A DNA stretch of 64,000 nt from Bradyrhizobium sp. CCBAU 53351 (GTDB lineage Bacteria; Pseudomonadota; Alphaproteobacteria; Rhizobiales; Xanthobacteraceae), in NCBI RefSeq assembly GCF_015291745.1, contig NZ_CP030059.1:5483501-5547500 (forward strand). The letters run 5' to 3'. The position numbers were made by a program, and so were the translations under genes. Positions 9,914 to 18,632 of this stretch are shown here, piece after piece. Position 1 is the stretch's first letter; the number at the start of each line of letters is the position of its first letter. The notes beneath the pieces are model-generated. The model ran no database searches. It was not told the DNA's origin and saw only the letters and a program-made list of their open reading frames with translations.

Positions 9914-12376
9914 CTAGAACGTCACCCTCATCCCCGCGTAGAACGCCCGCGGCCGGGCCGGGCTCAGCGAGCGCGGGTCGGTGAATTCGGCGCCGCCATT
10001 GGTGAAGTTGGGCAAGGCCTCCCGGTCGAAGAACTGTCCATAGGTCGCGTAGCGTTTGTCGAAGACGTTGTCGACGCGGCCGTAGAGCTGGATGTTTTTC
10101 GCCACCTGGTAGGAGGTATGGAGATTGAACACGGTATAGGACGGCAGCTTGGCATATTGGTTGGACTCGTCGCCGACCAGATATTGGCTGGAGACGAACA
10201 GCGCGTTGCCGCCGACCTTCCAGACGTCGGTCACGGCGTAGTCGACGCCGACCTTGACCCGGTGGCGGGGGATGGCGGGAAGTTGGTTGCCGGGAACGAC
10301 ATGGATGTTGTCGTTACCGTCGGCAAACGGGCTTTCCGAGCCGAGCTCGAGCGGGTCAAGATAGCGCGCGTCGACGAAGGCGTAGCTCGCCTGGAACTGC
10401 AGCGTCGGCGATTTGATGTTGACTTCGGCCTCGAGGCCCTGCCGGCGGGTCCGGCCGACGTTTGAGAAATAGCCGAAGCCGGTTCGGCCGACGACGGGTA
10501 CCGCCACGATGTCGTCGTAATTCGTCGCGCGGAAGCCGCCGATCTTCCAGCCGAGGGTGCCGATGTTCAACTCCTTGGTGCCGCGCAGGCCGGCTTCCAC
10601 GGTCTTGGACACCACCTGCTTGAGCGGCGGGTCGGAGACCAGAAACGCCGCGATCAGGCAGGGGCGGGCTGGATCGGAGCAGCCGAGCTCGAGCGGCGTG
10701 GGCACGCGGTTGGCCTCGGAGTAACCGGCATAGGCGGTCAACTCCGGCGTGATCTTGTAGGTGCCGCCGATCACCGGATTGAAGCGAGTGAAGGTGTGAT
10801 CGCCGTTGAGATCGGCTCCGAGCTGATCCTCCAGCGAAATCCGCGCAATGTTGAAACGGCCGCCGCCGGTGATGGCGAAGGCATTCGTAACGTTGAAGGT
10901 GTCCATCGCATAGAGGCCGTTATATTGATTGACGGTCCGCAGCGAGACGGGGCCGGCAACTGTCGTCGGCTGGCCGGTCGGCCCGAGGAAGAGGCCGCTC
11001 CCGTTGACGACATAGTTTTCCCCGATCGAACCGATCTCGGCGGTGGCGTTGTACCGCGTGACGCCTGCGTCATAGCTCGCGCCCATCACGAAGCGGTTGT
11101 CATGCCCGAACAGTTGATCGGTGTTGGTAGCCTGCCCTGACACGCCGATACTGGTCGAACGTATCGTGCTGCGGTCGATCTCGCCGAGGATCGTTCCCGG
11201 CGCAAAGGGATTGGCAAGCTGAACGCCGCCCGCGCCATTCGCGGGCGTGGCGTCATCGCCGAAGCAGAGCAATGCCGGATCGGCGCACTCCTGCGCGTCA
11301 GTCGGATTACCGTCGACCAGCTTCTGCTCGTACCTGCGCACATGCGCAGCGCCTTCGAGGGTCCAGGTCGGCGTCGCATCGGCCTTGCCGGTCAGATTGA
11401 GATAGCCGACGCGGTTGGATGTGGTCTGCGGGGTGGTGTAGGTCGCGCCCCAATATTTGTCGAGCAGCTCGGCCGGGACGGTGGCGCTGGCGCCGAAATC
11501 GTTCTTGGCGACGCCCATATTGGCGTGGAATTCGCTGTCGCCGGCCTTGTAGCCGACATCGCCGTAGAAGCGCCGCACGGTCGATTGCGAGAAATTGCGG
11601 AAGCCGTTGTCACGCAGGCCTTCGAGCGCGGCGTAGACGCCGTAGTTCTTGTCGACCTGCTTGCCCCATTGCGCCGAGCCCTGGATGCGCCCGAACGAGC
11701 CGCCCATCACGTCGATCTCGGCGCCCTGGTAAGTGAAGCCGTCCTTCATTTGCAGATTGATGGCGCCGCCTAGCGCGTTGAGGCCGAAGGCTGGATTGTT
11801 GGTCACCAGCGTCACCGATCTGATCGCAGCGGTCGGGATCAGATCCCAATTGACGGCATCCGAAAAGGCCTCGTTGATGCGCACGCCGTTCTGATACACC
11901 GCCAGGCCCTGCGGCGTGCCCGTCACGGGCGAGGCGACGAAGCCGCGGAATTCGACATCCGGCTGGAACGGATTGCCGGTGACCTCAGTGATGTTGACGC
12001 CGGCGATGTTGTCGCGCAGAGCATCGGTGATGTTCAGCGAACCGGTGCGCTTGATCTGGCTCGGATCGACGGCGTTGATCGCCGATGGGACCTTGTCGAC
12101 ATCGAGACCCCTGCCCGCACCCGGCGCGGTCGGGTAGACGTAGATGCGTGTGCGAGGGCTCGCGGACTGCGCCGCCCCGATGCGCGCGACCGTCCTGGTC
12201 GGCGCCGTGCGCCTCGCCACCGATGGCGGCGGCGCCGCCACTTCGACCGGCGGCAAGTTCTGGACGTTGGTCTCCTCGTCCGGCGCGGCCCCGGCGGGGC
12301 CCGCGAACACCAGCCCGGACACCAGACCGGTCGACACCATCAACACATGACGCTTGAACCGAAGAACCTTGCCCAT
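9914..12376 (-). CDS. TonB-dependent outer-membrane receptor
   Basis: 820 residues from the ATG at 12376 (GGAAGG upstream). Signal peptide at about 1-30 (HVLMVSTGLVSGLVFAGPAGA), then a TonB-box/plug region (NITDALRDNIAGVNITEVTG, DVEFRGFVASPVTG, VYQNGVRINEAF) and a 22-strand barrel ending in the aromatic terminus RAFYAGMRVTF. The plug carries LNALGGAINLQMKDG, a typical receptor motif. It would bind a chelate or other ligand outside the cell and import it using TonB energy. It stands beside a sensor kinase and a quinoprotein gene region, so a lanthanide or PQQ-related ligand is conceivable, but nothing in the sequence fixes the ligand. Confidence 0.85.
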   Translation of the reverse strand: MGKVLRFKRHVLMVSTGLVSGLVFAGPAGAAPDEETNVQNLPPVEVAAPPPSVARRTAPTRTVARIGAAQSASPRTRIYVYPTAPGAGRGLDVDKVPSAINAVDPSQIKRTGSLNITDALRDNIAGVNITEVTGNPFQPDVEFRGFVASPVTGTPQGLAVYQNGVRINEAFSDAVNWDLIPTAAIRSVTLVTNNPAFGLNALGGAINLQMKDGFTYQGAEIDVMGGSFGRIQGSAQWGKQVDKNYGVYAALEGLRDNGFRNFSQSTVRRFYGDVGYKAGDSEFHANMGVAKNDFGASATVPAELLDKYWGATYTTPQTTSNRVGYLNLTGKADATPTWTLEGAAHVRRYEQKLVDGNPTDAQECADPALLCFGDDATPANGAGGVQLANPFAPGTILGEIDRSTIRSTSIGVSGQATNTDQLFGHDNRFVMGASYDAGVTRYNATAEIGSIGENYVVNGSGLFLGPTGQPTTVAGPVSLRTVNQYNGLYAMDTFNVTNAFAITGGGRFNIARISLEDQLGADLNGDHTFTRFNPVIGGTYKITPELTAYAGYSEANRVPTPLELGCSDPARPCLIAAFLVSDPPLKQVVSKTVEAGLRGTKELNIGTLGWKIGGFRATNYDDIVAVPVVGRTGFGYFSNVGRTRRQGLEAEVNIKSPTLQFQASYAFVDARYLDPLELGSESPFADGNDNIHVVPGNQLPAIPRHRVKVGVDYAVTDVWKVGGNALFVSSQYLVGDESNQYAKLPSYTVFNLHTSYQVAKNIQLYGRVDNVFDKRYATYGQFFDREALPNFTNGGAEFTDPRSLSPARPRAFYAGMRVTF

Positions 12377-12495
12377 CCCCGCCTTCCCATCCGTGACCAC
12401 CGGCTGTTTTGCTCTTCGCCGATTGGTCGGGACGAGTGTATTCGGCCGCAATGGGTGCGCCAGCCACAAAAGGTCGGGCAATATCCGCACCCGTT

Positions 12496-12514
12496 TTCCC
12501 GATGAAATCGGGAA
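12496..12514. promoter_or_regulatory. Palindrome upstream of the TonB receptor gene
   Basis: Perfect inverted repeat TTCCCGAT-GAA-ATCGGGAA, 120 bases before the receptor start and followed by a further ATTCCCGA. No U-tract follows on either strand, so an operator is more likely than a terminator. The 163-base region is otherwise non-coding. Confidence 0.4.
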
Positions 12515-12539
12515 TTATTCCCGACCGCCTCAGGCGCGA

Positions 12540-13898
12540 CTAGGCGGCCGCAGTCGGAACCAGCGCCTCCACCGTCAAGCCGCCGGCGCCGGAGACGACG
12601 TTGAGCGTGCCGCCGAGCGCCAGAATCCGCTCGCGCATGCCGACAAGGCCGAAGCCGAGCTTCTGGCCCGGCTCCATGCCGCGGCCATTGTCGCTGACCC
12701 GTACCCGGGCGCAGAAGCGGCCATCGTTCGCCATCTGCTCCGCCGGCTCGATGACGACATTGACCGAGGTCGCTCCGGCGTGGCGGAACACGTTGGTGAG
12801 CGCCTCCTGCACGATGCGGTAGATGGTGAGGTCGGCGGTCTCACCCGTCGCGCCCAGCGAGGGTGAGATCACGGTCTCGATCGCGACATCGGGATGCGAT
12901 TCCCGCCACAGCCGCGACAGCGATTCGAGCGCCTGCCGCAGGCCCAGTTCAGCGAGACCGACGGGCCGGAGCCGCTCCAGCACGCGGCGATTGAACTGCT
13001 GCAGCGCGTTGATCTGCTCCAGCATGGCGCTGCCGTGTTTTCGCACAGCCTCGGTGCTCGGAACGCGTCCATCCGCCTGCTTCGCGAGCGCGCTGGCATG
13101 CGCGCGCAGCGAGAACAGATACGGCCCGAACTCGTCGTGCAGTTCGCGCGCGATCTCCTTGCGCTCGATGTCCTGGAGCGACACTGCGCGCTCGGCGAGC
13201 CGCCGCTTGTCCTCGACCGCCTCATGAAGCGTTGCGGCCAGGTGGTTGAGCTTGGTGCAGATCGCCGCGAGCTCCGGCGCGCCGCCCGGCGTGACACGGG
13301 CCTCGTAATGTCCGCCTTCGAGCTTCCCCATCGCCTCCGCCAACGACCGCAGCGGCGCCAGGGCCCGGCCGACTACGGTCATCATCAGAAAAAACAGCGC
13401 CAGCGCGATCGCGGAGCCGACCTCGAGCTGGGTGACGATGGCGTCCCAGATCTCGGCGATCTCGTCGTCGGGATGCGCGGTGATCAGGAGCGAGCCCGGC
13501 TTGCCATGGATCGAGACGGGCACGCTGACCGCGGTCTGCTCGGGATGAACCAGGCTGACGAACCAGGCCGGCGGCCCGCGCGTGTCATCATCGGCGTCTG
13601 TCCGCGGCGTGGTCAGTGGACGACCGGCTTCGTCCCGGAGCGCGATGCTGACATGGCGCAGACGGCTGAGATCGCGTGCGATCTGGTTCAGCCTGGCCTC
13701 CGGATCGGGCGCTTCGTTGAGATCGGCGACGATCATCTCGATGAACTCGCGCGCCAGGCGGATCACGCTCTGGTCCTCGGCCTGCACGCGGGGACCTGCT
13801 TCCGCGACCTGCCGGCCGATATTGACGGCGAGCCCCAGCGCCAACAGCAGCGCCAGCAACAGGTTGATGCGCCCGCGCAAGGATAGATTTTGCCACAT
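12540..13898 (-). CDS. Sensor histidine kinase (HisKA_3/HATPase type with HAMP)
   Basis: 452 residues from the ATG at 13898. A membrane helix at about 10-28 (RINLLLALLLALGLAVNIG), a periplasmic sensor region, a second helix at about 165-185 (AIALALFFLMMTVVGRALAP), a HAMP linker, then the phospho-acceptor box ERKEIARELHDEFGPYLFSL and the ATP-binding DNGRGMEPGQKLGFGLVGM. This is the NarX/DegS-like class that pairs with LuxR-type regulators. It is divergent from such a regulator at 14115, with the S-formylglutathione hydrolase gene next. That setting recalls FlhS/FlhR of Paracoccus, which respond to C1 metabolism (inference). Confidence 0.88.
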   Translation of the reverse strand: MWQNLSLRGRINLLLALLLALGLAVNIGRQVAEAGPRVQAEDQSVIRLAREFIEMIVADLNEAPDPEARLNQIARDLSRLRHVSIALRDEAGRPLTTPRTDADDDTRGPPAWFVSLVHPEQTAVSVPVSIHGKPGSLLITAHPDDEIAEIWDAIVTQLEVGSAIALALFFLMMTVVGRALAPLRSLAEAMGKLEGGHYEARVTPGGAPELAAICTKLNHLAATLHEAVEDKRRLAERAVSLQDIERKEIARELHDEFGPYLFSLRAHASALAKQADGRVPSTEAVRKHGSAMLEQINALQQFNRRVLERLRPVGLAELGLRQALESLSRLWRESHPDVAIETVISPSLGATGETADLTIYRIVQEALTNVFRHAGATSVNVVIEPAEQMANDGRFCARVRVSDNGRGMEPGQKLGFGLVGMRERILALGGTLNVVSGAGGLTVEALVPTAAA

Positions 13899-14114
13899 TG
13901 GTGTCGCCCGTGCCTCGCGAAGCTCTGCCCGCCCCTGTCCGATGACGTTGACAGAGGCGAAGCGGCGGATATCTAATCGGAAGCGTACAGCAATCCCGCC
14001 CGGGTTGCATGAGGCGACCTCGGACACATCGCTCACGCGCCCGTCCCATGTCGGTATCATGCGGCGCAGAATGGGCAAATCTTGTCACGGGGAACGCTGT
14101 CGCGGGGAACGCCT

Positions 14115-14735
14115 ATGCGCATTCTGATCGTCGATGATCATCCCATCGTCGCCTCCGGCTGCCGTGCCGTGCTGGCCGACGAGGGCGAGATCGAGATTCT
14201 GGAGGCCGCCGACGCCGAAGACGGTGAGTGCGTCTTCATCGTCGAGCGCCCGGACCTCTGCATCATCGACATCAATTTGCCGACCGTCTCCGGATTCGAG
14301 CTCGCGCGCCGCATCCTCGAGCGCGCGCCCGAGGCCCGCATCATCATGTTCAGCATGAACGACGATCCGGCCTTTGCCGCGCGGGCGATCGAATGCGGCG
14401 CGAAGGGCTACGTCTCCAAGACCGGCGATCCCGACGACCTCGTCGAGGCGATCCGCGCCGTCGGAGGCGGCGGCACGTACTTGCCGAGCGCGATCGCGCG
14501 CAGCATCGCCTTTGCAGGGCCGACGCTGGCGCAGAGCCCGCTGTCGAAGCTGAACGCGCGCGAGATGGAGATACTGCGGCTGCTCAGCGCGGGAAAAAGC
14601 CTGTCCGAGATCGCCTGGCTGGTGCAATCGTCGTACAAGACGGTCGCCAACACCTCGTCCATCATGCGCCAGAAGCTCGGAGTGAAGACCTCGGTCGAGC
14701 TGGTGCGGCTGGCGATCGACAGCGGTGTCGCCTGA
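14115..14735 (+). CDS. LuxR-family response regulator (NarL type)
   Basis: 206 residues. Receiver domain at about 1-120 with the phosphorylation site D52 in CIIDINLPTVSG and acidic pair VDDHP at the N-terminus; LuxR helix-turn-helix at about 140-200 (KLNAREMEILRLLSAGKSLS, ETVANTSSIMRQKLGVK-like helix). A longer frame adds 11 residues without support. It is transcribed away from the histidine kinase and just ahead of fghA, so it is the likely partner of that kinase and a candidate regulator of formaldehyde or alcohol oxidation genes in this window. Confidence 0.9.
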   Translation: MRILIVDDHPIVASGCRAVLADEGEIEILEAADAEDGECVFIVERPDLCIIDINLPTVSGFELARRILERAPEARIIMFSMNDDPAFAARAIECGAKGYVSKTGDPDDLVEAIRAVGGGGTYLPSAIARSIAFAGPTLAQSPLSKLNAREMEILRLLSAGKSLSEIAWLVQSSYKTVANTSSIMRQKLGVKTSVELVRLAIDSGVA

Positions 14736-14803
14736 CGACGCCACAAATTTCGGTCACACAAGCGTTGCAATGTTGATGTGGTGAGATGCCACGGAGTGAA
14801 GGC

Positions 14804-15649
14804 ATGACGATTCAGACTGTCTCGACCAACAAATCCTACGGCGGTGTGCAGGGTGTGTATCGCCATGCCAGCCAGGCGACCGGAACCGACATGGTATTCT
14901 CGGTCTATGTTCCGCCGCACGCCGCGGGCGCGAAGCTGCCCGTGGTCTGGTATCTCTCGGGGCTCACCTGCACCCATGCCAACGTCACCGAGAAGGGCGA
15001 ATTCCGCAAAGCCTGCGCCGAGCTCGGCCTGATCTTCGTCGCGCCCGACACCTCACCGCGCGGCACCGACGTGCCGGGCGATGCCAACAACGCCTATGAT
15101 TTCGGCCTCGGGGCCGGCTTCTATGTCGATGCGACGCAAGAGCCGTTCGCGCGCAATTATCGGATGTGGAGTTATGTCACGGACGAACTGCCCAAGCTGG
15201 TCGCGGGAAATTTTCCCGTCGACGCCAAGCGGCAGTCGGTCATGGGCCATTCGATGGGCGGTCACGGCGCGCTGACGGTGGCGCTGCGCAACCCGCATCG
15301 CTATCGCGCTGCGAGCGCGTTCGCGCCGATCGTGGCGCCCTCGCTTGTGCCTTGGGGCATCAAGGCGCTCACGGGCTATCTCGGACCAAACAAGGACGCA
15401 TGGCGCAGCCACGACACGGTGGCGCTGATCGAGGACGGTGCGAAGTTTTCAAGCTTCCTGGTCGACGTCGGCGAGGCCGACAATTTCCTGAAGGAGCAGC
15501 TGAGGCCCGAACTGCTCGAAACCGCCTGCACCAAGGCGGGCATCCCGCTGACGCTGCGGCGTCAGGCGGGCTATGACCACAGCTATTACTTCATCTCGAC
15601 CTTCATGGGCGATCACCTGCACTGGCATGCGGAGAAGCTGAAGGGCTGA
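14804..15649 (+). CDS. fghA: S-formylglutathione hydrolase
   Basis: 281 residues from the ATG at 14804 (GGAGTGA upstream). Esterase-D family alpha/beta hydrolase: SGLTCTHAN with the conserved Cys (C56), nucleophile in GHSMGGHGA (S150), Asp in the FLVDVGEADNFL region, and catalytic His in GYDHSYYF. It converts S-formylglutathione to formate plus glutathione in the cytoplasm, the last step of the glutathione route whose first two enzymes are at 39987 and 41129. It is therefore separated from its pathway partners by 24 kb. Confidence 0.95.
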   Translation: MTIQTVSTNKSYGGVQGVYRHASQATGTDMVFSVYVPPHAAGAKLPVVWYLSGLTCTHANVTEKGEFRKACAELGLIFVAPDTSPRGTDVPGDANNAYDFGLGAGFYVDATQEPFARNYRMWSYVTDELPKLVAGNFPVDAKRQSVMGHSMGGHGALTVALRNPHRYRAASAFAPIVAPSLVPWGIKALTGYLGPNKDAWRSHDTVALIEDGAKFSSFLVDVGEADNFLKEQLRPELLETACTKAGIPLTLRRQAGYDHSYYFISTFMGDHLHWHAEKLKG

Positions 15650-15663
15650 GGGGGCCCTGGCTG

Positions 15664-15815
15664 CCCTTCCCTTCTCCCCTTGTGGAGAAGGTGGCGCGAA
15701 GCGCCGGATGAGGGGTATCTATTCGCAAATTCGGTAAGAGTTGGACTCGCGGAGAGAACCCCTCACCCGGCTTCGCTCCGCGAATGCACCCTCTCCCACA
15801 AGGGGCGAGGGTGCA
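15664..15815. repeat. Palindromic intergenic repeat, type B copy 1
   Basis: Begins CCCTTCTCCCCTTGTGGAGA and ends ACCCTCTCCCACAAGGGGCG, with internal GGATGAGGGGT / ACCCCTCACCC words, giving an imperfect long inverted repeat. Other copies of the family lie at 25026-25165 and 48883-49030, with a degenerate one at 45448-45509. It is non-coding and may act as a transcript-end hairpin for the convergent fghA and DUF3280 genes. Confidence 0.7.
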
Positions 15816-15840
15816 CCGCCGTCGCGGCGAGTAATTCCCC

Positions 15841-16344
15841 CTACTCCCGCTTTCCGTAATTCGGCGCCAGCAGCCTGTTGCGGATCAGATAGCTCATCGT
15901 GCGCGTCCAGGCTTCATCGGTGTTGCCGCGCATGTCGGCGCTCGCCGCCGTGATCATGGCGCCGGTCTTCACGTCGCGCAGATAGATGTTGAGGTTGATG
16001 ATCAGGTTCGAGACCTTCTGCACCATGCCGGTGATCTCGAGGTCTGCCCCGAGCTGCCCGGCGAGCTTGAGATCGCAGCCGCCGCAGGCCTGTAAATTGG
16101 CGTGACGGGCCGCGTCCCTGACCGGCGCAATGTCCAGCACCTGGAACCTGCCGGACTCCGTCAATTCCCTACGCAGTTGCTCGCTGATGCGCAGGAGCCG
16201 CGCCTCTTCCGGCCTGGAGCCATAGAACTCCCCGGGCAGGCTGGTGTCGATCAGCTCGAAATCGAACACGGCCAGCTTCGGCGGATCGGCGCGCGCGACC
16301 GCAGGCGTCAACAGCAAAGCGGCGATCACCATCGATGCTCGCAT
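15841..16344 (-). CDS. DUF3280 (DUF2380-like) periplasmic protein of quinoprotein clusters
   Basis: 167 residues from the ATG at 16344. Signal peptide MRASMVIAALLLTPAVARA, then LAVFDFELIDTSLPGEFYG, a helix with RISEQLRRELTESGRF, a CGGCD pair of cysteines, and ITGMVQKVSNLIINLNIYLRD. This matches the DUF3280 family that recurs beside PQQ-dependent alcohol dehydrogenase accessory genes. Molecular role unknown. It is divergent from the accessory ABC operon beginning at 16474, sharing a 129-base promoter region. Confidence 0.75.
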   Translation of the reverse strand: MRASMVIAALLLTPAVARADPPKLAVFDFELIDTSLPGEFYGSRPEEARLLRISEQLRRELTESGRFQVLDIAPVRDAARHANLQACGGCDLKLAGQLGADLEITGMVQKVSNLIINLNIYLRDVKTGAMITAASADMRGNTDEAWTRTMSYLIRNRLLAPNYGKRE

Positions 16345-16429
16345 GATCGTGATTCCAGTCCTCGTGCGCGCGGGGACGAAATGCGGGGTTGCATGCCCTG
16401 ACAAATTGGTCATGCTTGAAGCAGAGACA

Positions 16430-16460
16430 ATTCTCTACCGGCGGTCAAGCGGGAGAGAAT
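16430..16460. promoter_or_regulatory. Inverted repeat in the divergent DUF3280/ABC promoter
   Basis: ATTCTCT (16430-16436) and AGAGAAT (16454-16460) form an inverted repeat with a 17-base spacer containing GGTCAA. The half-site TTCTCT and the word GGTCAA are also parts of the 15-bp motif seen before pqqA and xoxF, although with three extra bases here. It ends 13 bases before the ABC binding-protein ATG. Confidence 0.3.
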
Positions 16461-16473
16461 ACCTGGAGGAAAC

Positions 16474-17655
16474 ATGATCCGATGGTTGGCCGGTCTGATC
16501 GGCTTTGGCCTTGCTGCGACGAGCGCGCTCGCGGCGGAGCCTGCCCTGATCGGCGTCGGCTATCTCGGTGTCGCCGGCACCCGATCGACGCTGTCGCTGG
16601 TCGAACTTCCTGCGGAGAATGACGGCGTCGCCGGCGCGCGCCTCGCGATCGATGACAACAACACCACGGGTAAGTTTCTCAACCAGCGGTTCGCGCTGGA
16701 GGAGCGCCGCATCAAGGAGGGCGAGGACCCGGTGCAGGCGGCGACCGCGCTCGCCGAGAAGAACAGCTTCATCATCACCGACCTGCCGGCCGATGCGCTC
16801 CTGGAAGTCTCGGATGCCCTGCGCGACCGTGGCACGCTTCTGTTCAATGCGGGGGCGATCGACGAGCGGCTGCGCGAAGCCGATTGCCGTGCCAACGTCA
16901 TCCACACCGCACCGACGCGCGCGATGCTGGCCGATGCGCTCGGGCAGTATCTGGTGTGGAAGAAGTGGTCGCGCTGGCTGCTGGTGGTCGGCTCGCACGA
17001 CGAGGACAAACTGTTCGCGGACGCGCTCCGGCGCACCGCCACACGCTTTGGCGCCAAGATCGTGCAGGAGAAGACTTTCGAAGACAAAGGCGGCGCCCGC
17101 CGTACCGACAGCGGCGTGACGCTGATCCAGCGCCAGATGCCGGTGTTCACGCAAGGCGCGCCGGCCTATGACGTCTTGGTCGCGGCCGACGAGAGCGAGG
17201 TGTTCGGCGCCTACCTGCCCTATCGCACCTGGGATCCGCGGCCTGTCGCCGGCTCGGCCGGCCTCGTGCCGCGCAGTTGGGACGCTTCGCAGGACCAGTG
17301 GGGCGCGATCCAGATGCAGAACCGCTTCGTCAAGCTGAACTCGCGGCGCATGACGGCCCTCGACATGCAGGCCTGGACCGCGGTGCGCATGATCGGGGAA
17401 GCCACCTCGCGCACCAACTCGGGCGACGTCAAGAAGGTCTCGGACTTCATCAAGGGCCCGGACTTCTCGGTCGCGGCCTTCAAGGGCACGCGGCTCACCT
17501 TGCGCGACTGGAACCTGCAGCTGCGCCAGCCGATCCTCTTGGTCGACGGCCGCATGGTGGTGTCGGTCTCGCCGCAGGACGGATTTCTGCATCAGGTCTC
17601 CGAGCTCGACACGCTCGGCTATGACCGTCCGGAGAGCAAATGCAAGCTGAAGTGA
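16474..17655 (+). CDS. ABC transporter substrate-binding protein, PQQ-dehydrogenase system
   Basis: 393 residues; signal peptide MIRWLAGLIGFGLAATSALA, then a type I periplasmic-binding (branched-chain amino acid receptor-like) fold beginning LIGVGYLGVAGTRSTLSLVE. Reads such as GARLAIDDNNTTGKFLNQRF, LLFNAGAIDERLREADC and RMVVSVSPQDGFLHQVSEL fit the family found only in gene sets for PQQ-dependent alcohol oxidation. It has GGAGGAAAC before the ATG and heads a tight five-gene operon. The transported compound is not known. Confidence 0.85.
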   Translation: MIRWLAGLIGFGLAATSALAAEPALIGVGYLGVAGTRSTLSLVELPAENDGVAGARLAIDDNNTTGKFLNQRFALEERRIKEGEDPVQAATALAEKNSFIITDLPADALLEVSDALRDRGTLLFNAGAIDERLREADCRANVIHTAPTRAMLADALGQYLVWKKWSRWLLVVGSHDEDKLFADALRRTATRFGAKIVQEKTFEDKGGARRTDSGVTLIQRQMPVFTQGAPAYDVLVAADESEVFGAYLPYRTWDPRPVAGSAGLVPRSWDASQDQWGAIQMQNRFVKLNSRRMTALDMQAWTAVRMIGEATSRTNSGDVKKVSDFIKGPDFSVAAFKGTRLTLRDWNLQLRQPILLVDGRMVVSVSPQDGFLHQVSELDTLGYDRPESKCKLK

Positions 17656-17663
17656 GGACGCAA

Positions 17664-18632
17664 ATGCTGCGCATGGGGCGTGTTGGGCTTCTCGCCGGAC
17701 TGGCGCTCGCGGCAGCGCCCGCGCATGCCTTCATCGCTTATGTCTCGAATGAGAAGAGCAACACCGTCTCGGTGATCGACACCGACAGCTGGACCGTGAC
17801 CAAGACCATCAAGGTCGGGCAGCGCCCGCGCGGCATCGATTTCACGCGCGACGGCAAGTTCGTGATGGTCGCGGTCGGCGACGACGACACCATCCAGGTG
17901 ATCGATGCCAAGACGCAGAGCGTGGTAGACAGCCTGCCCTCAGGCCCAGATCCGGAATTGTTCGCCCAGGATGCCGCCGGCAAGATCCTCTATGTCGCCA
18001 ACGAGAACGACAACACGGTGACGGTGATCGACCTCGAGAAGCGCTCCCGGCTCGGCGACATCCAGGTCGGCGTCGAGCCCGAAGGCATGACCATCAGCCC
18101 GGACGGCAAGACGCTGATCAATACGTCGGAAACGACCAATATGGCGCATTTCATCGACACCGCCTCGCGCCAGATCGTCGCCAACGTGCTGGTCGACGCC
18201 CGGCCGCGCTTTGCCGAGTTCAAGCACGACGCTTCCGAGGTGTGGGTGTCCTCCGAGATCGGCGGCACCGTCTCGATCATCGATCCCGGGAAGCACGCGG
18301 TGATCGGCAAGGTCACCTTCGAGATCCCGGGCTTGCGGAAAGAAGCGATCCAGCCGGTCGGCATCGGCATGACCAAGGACGACAAGACCGCCTTCGTCGC
18401 GCTCGGCCCGGCCAACCGCATCGCCGTGGTCGACGTCGCCTCGCGCAAGGTGACGAAATATCTGCTGGTGGGACAGCGGGTCTGGCACATGGCGTTCACC
18501 CCGGACGAAAAATATCTGCTGACCACCAACGGCGTCTCGAACGACGTCTCCGTCATCGACGTCGCCGCGCAAAAGGTGATCAAGACCATTCAAGTGGGCG
18601 AGCTGCCCTGGGGCATCACGATCGCGCCATGA
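17664..18632 (+). CDS. YVTN beta-propeller protein, PQQ-catabolism associated
   Basis: 322 residues from the ATG at 17664 (GAGG upstream), nine bases after the previous stop. Signal peptide ending AAAPAHA, then seven repeats of the YVTN type: FIAYVSNEKSNTVSVIDTDS, KILYVANENDNTVTVIDLEK, and further blades each with SVIDT/VVDV words. A periplasmic seven-bladed propeller. It recurs with the neighbouring ABC genes in quinoprotein clusters; the ligand or partner is unknown. Its stop overlaps the ATPase start by ATGA. Confidence 0.85.
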   Translation: MLRMGRVGLLAGLALAAAPAHAFIAYVSNEKSNTVSVIDTDSWTVTKTIKVGQRPRGIDFTRDGKFVMVAVGDDDTIQVIDAKTQSVVDSLPSGPDPELFAQDAAGKILYVANENDNTVTVIDLEKRSRLGDIQVGVEPEGMTISPDGKTLINTSETTNMAHFIDTASRQIVANVLVDARPRFAEFKHDASEVWVSSEIGGTVSIIDPGKHAVIGKVTFEIPGLRKEAIQPVGIGMTKDDKTAFVALGPANRIAVVDVASRKVTKYLLVGQRVWHMAFTPDEKYLLTTNGVSNDVSVIDVAAQKVIKTIQVGELPWGITIAP

